A DNA stretch of 64,000 nucleotides. Source: Microbacterium thalli (GTDB lineage Bacteria > Actinomycetota > Actinomycetes > Actinomycetales > Microbacteriaceae). Under the pieces are notes generated by a model. The model did no database searches, had not been told where the DNA came from, and saw only the letters and a program-made list of their open reading frames with translations. The stretch covers positions 1-64,000 of the forward strand of contig NZ_JAQZCH010000001.1 in NCBI RefSeq assembly GCF_028737325.1, read 5' to 3'. Positions 1 through 6,917 of the stretch are shown here, in pieces (positions within the stretch are counted from its first letter, which is position 1; each line of letters starts with the position of its first letter). The position numbers and the translations under genes are program-made.

Positions 1-209
1 AGATCGCACACGATCATGTTCTCCGGAGCCAGATCGTCATACGACACCCCCGACGGCTTGATCACGAACAGATCAGCACGGGGATCCCCACCGAGCCGAA
101 CCCGCCCCGACACGTTCCCCCCGGTCCACACGACCAGCCCGTACCGCACCAACTCCGCGTGCAACGACGCCACCTCGGCCCGAACCCGCGCCACCGACTC
201 GTTCTCCAT
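1..209 (-). CDS. araD: L-ribulose-5-phosphate 4-epimerase / class II aldolase, N-terminal part (runs off the left edge)
   Basis: Reading leftward from an ATG at 209, the first 69 residues match the start of actinobacterial L-ribulose-5-phosphate 4-epimerases: an N-terminal helix, then GLVVWTGGNVSGRV and FVIKPSGVSYDDL, which form the phosphate- and substrate-binding part of class II aldolase folds. The family converts L-ribulose-5-phosphate to D-xylulose-5-phosphate in L-arabinose use. A ribosome site (AAGGAG, five bases before the ATG) supports the start. The metal-binding histidines and C terminus lie outside the window, so the exact sugar cannot be fixed. A LacI-type palindrome sits 25 bases upstream, consistent with sugar-inducible control. 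Confidence 0.8.
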   Translation of the reverse strand, partial: MENESVARVRAEVASLHAELVRYGLVVWTGGNVSGRVRLGGDPRADLFVIKPSGVSYDDLAPENMIVCD

Positions 210-233
210 GGATGCTCCTTCGCTCCGGGATGA

Positions 234-247
234 TGTTACCGGTAACA
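234..247. promoter_or_regulatory. Perfect palindrome, likely LacI-family operator
   Basis: TGTTACC directly abuts GGTAACA, a 14-bp perfect palindrome with a central CG-type step as in LacI-family operators. It lies between the divergent araD-like gene (start 209) and the VanZ gene (start 290). The assignment to a sugar-responsive LacI repressor is inference from motif style and the araD-like neighbour. Confidence 0.6.
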
Positions 248-289
248 CCTCACCGCACCGAGGACTGACCGCTCTGGAAGACTGGCGGG

Positions 290-1390
290 ATGGATGACAG
301 CGTCTTCCTGGGCGCGATCGCGATCGGCCTGGGCGCCCTCGTGGCCGTCGTGCTCTTCGTCCCCTTCGTCGCGATCCAGTACCGCCGCACCGGATCGCTC
401 ACCGCGGCGCAGTTCGTGCTGTGGGGCGCAGCCCTCGTCTACTTCTTCGCGATCTGGACCTACACGCTGCTGCCACTGCCCGACCCGACGACTCTGCGCT
501 GCGCCGGGGTCAACCTCGACCCGCTCGCCTTCGTCGACGACCTGCGCGCCGCCGCAGGCCGCGCCGACGGCAGCGCCCGCGCCTTCGCGACCGACGTCGT
601 CGTGCTGCAGCTGGCGCTGAACGTGCTGCTGTTCCTGCCGCTGGGCTTCTTCCTCCGCGTGCTCGCGCGCCGCGGCATCCTCACCGCCCTCCTCGTCGGC
701 TTCGGCATCTCGCTGCTGATCGAGCTGACGCAGCTGACGGGCGTCTGGGGCATCTACCCGTGCGCATACCGCGTCTTCGACGTCGACGATCTGCTCACCA
801 ACACCGGCGGCGCCGTCCTCGGCTCGCTCCTCGCCCTCGTCGTGCCCCGTCGCCCCGCCGTGACGACCCCCGACCGACCGCGGCCCGTGACGCGGGGGCG
901 CCGCATCCTCGGCATGGTCTGCGACGTGCTCGCGTACACGCTCGTCGGCATCTTCATGTCGGTCGCGGTGCAGTCGGCCCTGGTGTTCAGCGGCAACCGC
1001 GACCTCGCGCTCAGCACCGACATCGCCGGGCAGGCCGGCTCGTTCGCCGCCCTCGGCGTCGTCGCGGCGACCGTCCTCATTACGGGGCGCACGATCGGCG
1101 ACCTGGCCGTACGGCTGCGCTACGCCGGCGGCCCGCTGCCGACCGTCCTCACCCGCCTCACCCGCTTCGTCGGCGGCATCGGCGGCTACGCCCTGCTCGA
1201 CCAGCTTCCCGACGGCTGGGGCGTGCTCGGCGGGGCCTTCGTCCTGACCGCCGGCATCCTCACCGTGACGACCCGCGACGGCCGCGGCCTGCCCGGCATC
1301 CTCGGCCGCCAGGCACCGCGCGACAGTCGCGAGGATCCTCCGACGGGACCACCCGATATCACCCGTTCGGGGGACGCGCGCCGGCCCTGA
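290..1390 (+). CDS. VanZ-family membrane protein with C-terminal RDD-like region
   Basis: This 366-residue protein has membrane segments near residues 7-29 and 37-60 and the VanZ core, with LNVLLFLPLGF near residue 105 and LIELTQL near 145 followed by a Gly-rich helix. After a Pro/Arg-rich linker, a second membrane block begins with RRILGMVCDVLAYTLVG, which resembles an RDD domain, and carries three or four more segments. VanZ proteins are membrane proteins linked to low-level teicoplanin resistance in enterococci, but most actinobacterial members have no known role. The gene is a stand-alone unit. The fusion is credible because the frame is uninterrupted; the function is unknown. Confidence 0.75.
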   Translation: MDDSVFLGAIAIGLGALVAVVLFVPFVAIQYRRTGSLTAAQFVLWGAALVYFFAIWTYTLLPLPDPTTLRCAGVNLDPLAFVDDLRAAAGRADGSARAFATDVVVLQLALNVLLFLPLGFFLRVLARRGILTALLVGFGISLLIELTQLTGVWGIYPCAYRVFDVDDLLTNTGGAVLGSLLALVVPRRPAVTTPDRPRPVTRGRRILGMVCDVLAYTLVGIFMSVAVQSALVFSGNRDLALSTDIAGQAGSFAALGVVAATVLITGRTIGDLAVRLRYAGGPLPTVLTRLTRFVGGIGGYALLDQLPDGWGVLGGAFVLTAGILTVTTRDGRGLPGILGRQAPRDSREDPPTGPPDITRSGDARRP

Positions 1391-1410
1391 ACGCCCGTAG
1401 CGTCGCAGGC

Positions 1411-1590
1411 ATGGACGTCTCAGCCCTCGCCCACACCGCCACCGGCGCCCTCGTCGGCATCGCCCTCGGATTCATCGTCGGCCTGCTCACCCTCAACCCG
1501 ATGCTCGGCGTGATCGTCGGCGGCATCGCGATGGTGGTGTTCGCGATCGCCGCACCGATGCTGCTGCCGCGGGTCAGCGCGCGCCGCTGA
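1411..1590 (+). CDS. Small hypothetical membrane protein (59 aa)
   Basis: An ATG at 1411 opens a 59-residue protein beginning MDVSALAHTATGALVG. It is almost wholly two hydrophobic Gly/Ala/Ile-rich helices (about residues 8-28 and 31-52) and ends in a basic SARR tail, as in a small two-pass inner-membrane protein. It follows the VanZ gene by 20 bases and may be cotranscribed. No Shine-Dalgarno match is obvious. I do not recognise a named family. Confidence 0.5.
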   Translation: MDVSALAHTATGALVGIALGFIVGLLTLNPMLGVIVGGIAMVVFAIAAPMLLPRVSARR

Positions 1591-1591
1591 C

Positions 1592-1622
1592 TTGACCCTC
1601 ACGCGACGTGAGGGCACACGGT
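1592..1622 (+). promoter_or_regulatory. MerR-type promoter with 8-3-8 operator
   Basis: TTGACC (1592-1597) and a -10-like CACGGT (1617-1622) are separated by 19 bp, the long spacer typical of MerR-activated promoters. The spacer region carries a perfect inverted repeat, CCCTCACG-CGA-CGTGAGGG (1596-1614). This layout is characteristic of TipA/SoxR-like MerR regulators, which untwist the over-long spacer. Confidence 0.7.
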
Positions 1623-1628
1623 GGTCGT

Positions 1629-1843
1629 ATGACCCACATGTACGACGCTTTCGAGATCAGCCCCGTCCCGGCACCGACGCCGATGCCGTCGCCCCCGAGC
1701 TCTACCGCGGCATCTACGGGATGCCGGCCTTCACCGCCCACTACGACGGCATCCGTCCCGGTCTTACGTCGTGGTTGCGGCGGAGCATCGACGCGAGCGC
1801 GCGGGCGCACGGCATCGACCCCGACACCGCGGCGTGGGAGTGA
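1629..1843 (+). pseudogene. Frameshifted remnant, probably VOC (glyoxalase-like) N terminus joined to a TipAS-like C terminus
   Basis: The ATG at 1629 lies just after a MerR-type promoter and reads MTHMYDAFEIS. The plausible continuation (RPGTDADAVAPELYRGIYGMPAF, then TAHYDGIRPGLTSWLRRSIDASA) is in another frame, which has no usable start except the TTG inside the -35 box. The first part resembles the N terminus of VOC-family proteins from related actinobacteria. The second resembles the end of TipAS domains in MerR regulators. I infer that an internal deletion joined two genes and that a frameshift followed. The family matches are from memory and are moderate only. A degraded single TipAS gene is an alternative. 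Confidence 0.5.
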
Positions 1844-1852
1844 GCCCCGGCC

Positions 1853-2833
1853 TCAGCGCCGCCCGCCGGTGAACGCGCGCCACATGACCGCGGCGTGCGA
1901 CTCCTTCGCGTGCTCGACGCCGACTTCGTCACCCTCTCGCGCGCTGAACCATTCCTGCACCCGGTAGCGCGCGGCACGCCAGACCAGCGCGATGCCGCCG
2001 TACGCGGGATCGGGCACGCGAGCCTCGGCCTCGGACATCTGCCCGCGCCGCGGCAGCGCGTCGGCGACGAAGGCGTTCGTCAGCTCGGCGACGCCGACCG
2101 CGCTGCCGTTGATGACCGAGTGCGCCGCGCCGTGGATCTCCCACCGCCATGCGTCACGCGCGGCCCCCACGAGCGCGGAGTGGAACGAGCGCGGCGACGA
2201 GAAGTCCCGTGCACCGCGGATGAGCAGCACCCGGGCCTCGGCCTGCGACAGCCGCGCGGCCAGCGGGTAGCGCATCATGTGCGGCAGGACGCGGATGAAG
2301 TACGCGAACCCGCACAGCAGGTACGCGCTCACCGCCAGCAGCACGAGACGGAACGGCTCGAAGAACGACGACTGCGCGAAGCGGATCGCCTGCCGCACGA
2401 GCGACCGCTCCCGGTCGTTGACGACCGGGCCGATCAGCACGGCGTGACGGATGCCGCGGCGCCGCGCCAGCACCTCGGTCACGATCTGCGTGCCGAACGA
2501 GTGCCCGAGCAGCACCGGATCATCGAGCTCGAAGCGCTCGAGCACCGCCTCGACCTGATCGGCGAAGAACGCCACCGACGGATCGGTGCGCGGCGCCCGC
2601 TGCCCCGCGAACCCCGGAAGGTCGAGGGCGTACACGCGACCGCGCTGGGCGAGCAGCGGTGCGAGCAGATCGAAGTACGTCGCCGCGACGCCGATCCCGG
2701 CGATCAGCACGAACGCACGGCCGGACTCGCGCGACCGCTCGGTCGTCACGCGGGTGACGCGCGTGCGCACCCCGTCGAACTCGACGGTCTCGACGTCGAT
2801 CTCCGCCGGCTCGCCGTCGCCCTCCGTCATCAT
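1853..2833 (-). CDS. Alpha/beta hydrolase
   Basis: The 326-residue protein shows the hydrolase fold in order: an oxyanion strand region RAFVLIAGIGVAATYFDLLAPLLA, a DLPGF loop, the nucleophile elbow GHSFG near residue 110, an acid-bearing LLIRGARDFSSP region and a GAAHSVING histidine region near the C terminus. These give a plausible Ser-Asp-His triad. There is no signal peptide, so it should act in the cytoplasm. The substrate cannot be told; esterase or haloperoxidase-like activity is possible. It converges on the remnant at 1629-1843 with a nine-base gap. The start could be either of two adjacent ATGs. Confidence 0.85.
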   Translation of the reverse strand: MMTEGDGEPAEIDVETVEFDGVRTRVTRVTTERSRESGRAFVLIAGIGVAATYFDLLAPLLAQRGRVYALDLPGFAGQRAPRTDPSVAFFADQVEAVLERFELDDPVLLGHSFGTQIVTEVLARRRGIRHAVLIGPVVNDRERSLVRQAIRFAQSSFFEPFRLVLLAVSAYLLCGFAYFIRVLPHMMRYPLAARLSQAEARVLLIRGARDFSSPRSFHSALVGAARDAWRWEIHGAAHSVINGSAVGVAELTNAFVADALPRRGQMSEAEARVPDPAYGGIALVWRAARYRVQEWFSAREGDEVGVEHAKESHAAVMWRAFTGGRR

Positions 2834-2898
2834 CCGTCTACCGTCTCACACGGTCCGTTTCCCGCCGCCCCCGCGCGGCCGTGGGGCAGACTGAGCCG

Positions 2899-4014
2899 AT
2901 GAGCGTCACCTTCGGAATCGTCGGCAGCGGCTGGCGCAGCGAGTTCTTCCTCCGCATCGCCGCCGCGATGCCCGACCGCTTCACCGTCACCGGCCTCGTC
3001 ACCCGCAGCGCCGACACGGCGGCCGACATCGAGGGATCCTGGGGCGTCCGCGCTCACGCCGACCTCGACGGCCTGCTCGCAGCGGGCCCGCCCGACTTCG
3101 TCGTCGTCTCGGTGCCCCGCGACGTCGCGCCCGGCATCGTCGTCGACCTCGTCGACCGCGGCGTGCCGGTGCTCACCGAGACCCCGCCGGCGGGCTCGCT
3201 CGACGACCTCGTCGCGCTGTGGGAGCGCGTGCAGCGCCCCGGCGCCCCGACGGTGCAGGTCGCCGAGCAGTACCACCTGTCGCCCCTGCTGTCCGCGCAG
3301 CTCGCGGTGGCGCACTCCGGCCGCCTCGGCCGCGCGACGCAGGCCCTCGTCGCGCAGTGCCACGACTACCACGGCGTCAGCGTCATCCGCCGCGCGCTCG
3401 GCATCGGCGCCGACGACGCCGAGGTGACGGCATCCGTCTTCCGCTCGCCCCTCGTGGCCGGCCCCGGGCGGGGCGGCGACCCCACCGAGGAGCGCACCGT
3501 GACGGCGACCCAGACCACCGCGCGCTTCACGTTCGGCGACCGGCTCGGCGTGTACGACTTCGCCGGAGAGCAGTACTTCTCGTGGATCCGCGGCAACCGG
3601 CTGCTGATCCGCGGCGAGCGCGGCGAGATCGAGAACACCGAGGTGCGCTGGCTGCGACGGTTCGACGAGCCCGCGTTCGCGTCGCTCCGGCGGGTCATGA
3701 CCGGCGAGGGCGGCAACCTCGAGGGCATGTTCCTGCGCGGCATCGCGCTCGGCGACGAGTGGGTGTTCGGCAACCCGTTCCGCCCCGCCCGCATCAACGA
3801 CGACGAGATCGCGATCGCGCGGATGCTCGACGGGATGCCGCGCGCGATCGCCGGCGACGCCCCGGTGTACTCCCTCGCCGAGGCGAGCCAGGACCACTAC
3901 CTCGCTCTGCTCATGCAGCGCGCCGCCGAGACGGGTAACACCCTGCGATCCACCCGTCAACCCTGGGCCGACGTGATCGACGGCGAATTGCACGCCCGCG
4001 GGGTCAGCGGGTAA
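2899..4014 (+). CDS. Gfo/Idh/MocA-family oxidoreductase
   Basis: The protein is 371 residues from the ATG at 2899. That start is preferred over an upstream GTG because the Rossmann strand begins at once with VTFGIVGSGWRSEFF. The nucleotide-binding domain is followed by the family's C-terminal beta-sheet domain. The usual EKP after the third strand reads LTETPP, so the canonical lysine is replaced. The gap after the hydrolase start on the other strand is short, so the two are divergently transcribed. The last 30 bases of the gene carry the promoter of the manganese importer downstream. The substrate, presumably a sugar or polyol, is not evident. Confidence 0.85.
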   Translation: MSVTFGIVGSGWRSEFFLRIAAAMPDRFTVTGLVTRSADTAADIEGSWGVRAHADLDGLLAAGPPDFVVVSVPRDVAPGIVVDLVDRGVPVLTETPPAGSLDDLVALWERVQRPGAPTVQVAEQYHLSPLLSAQLAVAHSGRLGRATQALVAQCHDYHGVSVIRRALGIGADDAEVTASVFRSPLVAGPGRGGDPTEERTVTATQTTARFTFGDRLGVYDFAGEQYFSWIRGNRLLIRGERGEIENTEVRWLRRFDEPAFASLRRVMTGEGGNLEGMFLRGIALGDEWVFGNPFRPARINDDEIAIARMLDGMPRAIAGDAPVYSLAEASQDHYLALLMQRAAETGNTLRSTRQPWADVIDGELHARGVSG

Positions 4015-4035
4015 TTTTTCGGCATGCCGAAAAAT
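3988..4035 (+). promoter_or_regulatory. Promoter plus 22-bp palindromic operator over the start codon of the Mn importer
   Basis: TTGCAC (3988-3993) and TAATTT (4012-4017) are 18 bp apart, placing the expected transcript start at the A of the ATG at 4024. A perfect 22-bp palindrome (4014-4035, arm ATTTTTCGGCA) spans the -10 element, the start point and the start codon. There is no Shine-Dalgarno room. I infer a leaderless mRNA repressed by a DtxR/MntR-type metalloregulator. Confidence 0.7.
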
Positions 4036-4956
4036 CCGCGACGCCTCACCGCCCTGGTCTCCCTCGGCGCCGCGGTCGCGCTGCTGGCGGGCTGCGGCAC
4101 TGCGGCGGACGGCGGCAGCGACCCGGACGGCGGGCGCCCCGTCGTGCTGACGACGTTCACGGTGCTGGCCGACATCGCGCAGAACGTCGCCGGCGATCAC
4201 CTCGAGGTCCGCTCGATCACCAAGGCCGGGGCAGAGATCCACGGCTACGAACCGACGCCCCGCGACATCGCGGCCGCGTCCGATGCCGACCTGGTCCTCG
4301 ACAACGGCCTGGGTCTCGAGGCGTGGTTCTCGCGGTTCGTCGACACCGCCGACGCCCCGCACGCCGTCGTGTCGGAGGGCATCGACACGATCGACATCAC
4401 CGGCGACGCCTACGCCGGCAAACCCAACCCGCACGCCTGGATGAGCCCCCACAACGTGCAGATCTACGTCGCGAACATCGTCGCCGCCTTCAGCGAGCTC
4501 GACCCCGGCAACGCCGACGCGTACGCCGCGAACGGCGAGGCCTACGCCGCAGAGCTGCAGGCGATCCACGACGAGCTGGTCGCCGAGCTCGCGACCGTGC
4601 CCGAGAACCAGCGGGCGCTCGTCACCTGCGAGGGCGCCTTCTCGTACCTCGCGCGCGACGCCGGGCTGACCGAGGCGTACATCTGGCCGGTCAACGCCGA
4701 GCAGCAGGCCACGCCGCAGCAAATCCGCAGAACGATCGAGTTCGTCGACGCCAACGACGTGCCGGCGGTGTTCTGCGAGTCGACGGTGTCGGACCGGCCG
4801 ATGCAGCAGGTCGTCGAGGCGACGGATGCCGCGTTCGGCGGCGTCCTGTACGTCGACTCGCTCTCGGGCCCCGACGGCCCCGTGCCGACCTACCTCGACC
4901 TGCTGCGCCACGACATCGACACGATCACCTCGGCCCTGACGGGCGCCGCCTCGTGA
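4024..4956 (+). CDS. mntA: Manganese/zinc ABC transporter substrate-binding lipoprotein
   Basis: The 310-residue product starts with a short basic stretch, a hydrophobic core and the lipobox LLAGC, so it is exported and lipid-anchored. The cluster A-I fold is clear: FTVLADIAQNVAGDH, IHGYEPTPRD, NPHAWMSPHN, CEGAFSYLARDAGL and VDSLSGPDG. These supply two His, one Glu and one Asp as metal ligands, and the EGAF...YIWPVN...TPQQI stretch is like manganese-binding PsaA. No long His-rich loop, common in zinc binders, is seen, which favours manganese. The start codon lies in the centre of the operator palindrome. The ATPase gene overlaps its stop codon. Confidence 0.85.
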   Translation: MPKNPRRLTALVSLGAAVALLAGCGTAADGGSDPDGGRPVVLTTFTVLADIAQNVAGDHLEVRSITKAGAEIHGYEPTPRDIAAASDADLVLDNGLGLEAWFSRFVDTADAPHAVVSEGIDTIDITGDAYAGKPNPHAWMSPHNVQIYVANIVAAFSELDPGNADAYAANGEAYAAELQAIHDELVAELATVPENQRALVTCEGAFSYLARDAGLTEAYIWPVNAEQQATPQQIRRTIEFVDANDVPAVFCESTVSDRPMQQVVEATDAAFGGVLYVDSLSGPDGPVPTYLDLLRHDIDTITSALTGAAS

Positions 4957-5723
4957 ACGCCTCGCCCGCCGCTGCTCCGGCCACGGCTCCAGCCGGCATC
5001 CTCGTGTCCGGGGTGTTGGTGCGCTACCGCGACATCGTCGCGCTCGACGACGTGCACCTCGCCGTCGCGCCGGGGCGGGTCACCGCGCTCATCGGCATGA
5101 ACGGCTCGGGCAAGTCGACCCTGTTCAAATCCATCACCGGCATGGTGCGCCCCACCTCCGGCTCGGTCACGATCGGCGGTCAGTCGCCGGCGATCGCGCG
5201 TCGGCGCGGACTCGTCGGCTACGTGCCGCAGAGCGAGGACGTCGACGCGACCTTCCCCGTCTCGGTGCGCGACGTCGTCATGATGGGCCGCTACGGCCAC
5301 CTGGGCATCACGCGTCGCCCCCGCGCCGCCGACCACGCCGCCGTCGAGGCAGCGCTCGCGCGGGTCGAGCTGTCCGACCTCGGCGAGCGCCAGATCGGCG
5401 AGCTGTCGGGCGGGCAGCGCAAGCGCGCCTTCGTCGCGCGCGGCATCGCGCAGGACGCCCGCGTGCTGCTGCTCGACGAGCCGTTCGCCGGCGTCGACAA
5501 GAAGTCCGAGGCCACGATCGTGCGGCTGCTGCGCGAGCTCGCCGCCGACGGCCGTACCGTGCTCGTGTCGACGCACGACCTGCACGCGCTGCCCACGCTC
5601 GCCGACGAAGCGGTGCTGCTGCTGCGCCGCGTCGTGTTCCAGGGCCCGGTCACCGAGGCCCTCCGGCCCGAGCTGCTCGGCCGCGCGTTCGGCCTCGAGT
5701 TCCCGGGAGACGACGCCGCATGA
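4953..5723 (+). CDS. mntB: Manganese/zinc ABC transporter ATP-binding protein
   Basis: A GTG at 4953 overlaps the stop of the binding-protein gene by four bases. The 256-residue ATPase has Walker A (GMNGSGKSTL), Q-loop (GYVPQSEDVDATFP), signature LSGGQ, Walker B LLLDEP and the switch histidine in STHDLHAL. QSEDVDATFPVSV is typical of the Mn/Zn/Fe importer subfamily. It powers uptake through the membrane subunit encoded next. A Pro/Ala-rich N-terminal leader of about 15 residues precedes the domain. Confidence 0.88.
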   Translation: MNASPAAAPATAPAGILVSGVLVRYRDIVALDDVHLAVAPGRVTALIGMNGSGKSTLFKSITGMVRPTSGSVTIGGQSPAIARRRGLVGYVPQSEDVDATFPVSVRDVVMMGRYGHLGITRRPRAADHAAVEAALARVELSDLGERQIGELSGGQRKRAFVARGIAQDARVLLLDEPFAGVDKKSEATIVRLLRELAADGRTVLVSTHDLHALPTLADEAVLLLRRVVFQGPVTEALRPELLGRAFGLEFPGDDAA

Positions 5724-6595
5724 ACGTTCTCGACCTCCTCCTCGAGCCGCTGCAGTACGAGTTCATGCTGCGCGCGCTCGGCGCCACCGCGATCGCCGCG
5801 ATCGTGTGCGCGGTGCTGTCGTGCTGGCTCGTGCTGATCGGGTGGTCGCTCATGGGCGACGCGGTCAGCCACGCCGTCCTCCCCGGCGTCGTGCTCGCCT
5901 ACGTGCTCGGGGCGCCGTTCGCGCTCGGTGCGCTGGTGTTCGGCTTCCTCGCGGTGGCCCTCATCGGCATCATCCGCGGCACGAGCCGCATCAAAGAGGA
6001 TGCCGCCATCGGCATCGTCTTCACGACGCTGTTCGCCCTCGGCCTCGTCCTCATCTCGGTGACACCGAGCCAGACCGACCTCAACCACATCCTCTTCGGC
6101 AACGTCCTCGGGGTCGGCGAGGCCGACCTCGTGCAGATCGCCATCCTCGCCGCCGTCGCCTTCGCGGTGCTGTTCGTCAAGCGCCGCGACCTGACCCTGT
6201 TCGCGTTCGACCCGATCCACGCCTTCGCGATCGGGCTGTCGCCGCGCCGGCTCTCAGCGCTGCTGCTCGGGGTGCTCGCGCTCACCGCGGTGGTCGCCCT
6301 GCAGGTCGTGGGCGTCGTGCTCGTCGTGGCGATGCTCATCATCCCCGGCGCGACCGCCCACCTGCTCACCGACAGGTTCGGCCGCATGCTCGTCATCGCC
6401 CCGACGCTGTCGGCGGTGTCGTCGCTCGTGGGCATCTACCTCAGCTACTGGGTCGACGCCTCCTCGGGCGGACTCGTGGTGCTCGTGCAGGGCATCGTCT
6501 TCGCGATCGTCTATCTGTTCAGCCCGCGCCAGGGAGTCATCGGGCGCCGGATCGCATCGCGCAAGCCCGTCGCCGGATCCGTTTCCGCTGGCTAG
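5720..6595 (+). CDS. mntC: Manganese/zinc ABC transporter permease
   Basis: The ATG at 5720 overlaps the ATPase stop by four bases, so the three genes form one operon. The 291-residue protein has eight or so hydrophobic helices and ABC-3 family landmarks: WSLMGDAVSHAVLPGVVLAY, the cytoplasmic loop IGIVFTTLFALG, and the coupling region LQVVGVVLVVAMLIIPGATAHLLTDR. It forms the metal channel, probably as a homodimer since only one permease gene is present. Confidence 0.88.
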   Translation: MNVLDLLLEPLQYEFMLRALGATAIAAIVCAVLSCWLVLIGWSLMGDAVSHAVLPGVVLAYVLGAPFALGALVFGFLAVALIGIIRGTSRIKEDAAIGIVFTTLFALGLVLISVTPSQTDLNHILFGNVLGVGEADLVQIAILAAVAFAVLFVKRRDLTLFAFDPIHAFAIGLSPRRLSALLLGVLALTAVVALQVVGVVLVVAMLIIPGATAHLLTDRFGRMLVIAPTLSAVSSLVGIYLSYWVDASSGGLVVLVQGIVFAIVYLFSPRQGVIGRRIASRKPVAGSVSAG

Positions 6596-6604
6596 CGTGC
6601 GGGT

Positions 6605-6853
6605 ATGAAGATCAGGGAGATCCACTGGAACGACGAAGCCCGCCAGAAGGTGCTCGACGATGCCGACCGCGTCCTGCAGGATGCCGTCGCCGCCGTCGCC
6701 GCCACCGATGACGCCGCCGACGCCGATAAGGCCTACGCGGCGCTCGTCAGCCACATGAAGGACAAGTTCATCGACTGGGAGCCCGGCCCCGACGTGCGCA
6801 CGTACGCCGACGCGCTCGCCGCCGGCGAGATCGAGACCGAGTCGCGCGACTGA
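6605..6853 (+). CDS. Small acidic hypothetical protein
   Basis: The 82-residue protein starting MKIREIHWNDEAR follows the permease by nine bases and ends just before the radical SAM gene. It is predicted to be helical, rich in Ala, Asp and Glu, with no signal peptide or membrane segment. The coding bias is like its neighbours. I do not recognise the family. Its position suggests possible read-through from the metal importer operon. Confidence 0.55.
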   Translation: MKIREIHWNDEARQKVLDDADRVLQDAVAAVAATDDAADADKAYAALVSHMKDKFIDWEPGPDVRTYADALAAGEIETESRD

Positions 6854-6917
6854 ACGCCGCGGCTCCGATCCCGTGGCCGCCGGCGAAGGCAATGTCGGTG
6901 GCCACGGGTACAACGGA

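Noticed and set aside
1592..1628. TTG at 1592 as a start codon for the 83-residue frame
   Set aside because: The TTG is the -35 box of a MerR-type promoter and the operator follows, so translation is unlikely to begin there.
2830..4911. 693-residue open frame on the minus strand across the oxidoreductase and mntA genes
   Set aside because: It is antisense to two well-recognised genes, is Arg/Val/Asp-biased as expected of a shadow frame in GC-rich DNA, and shows no domain.
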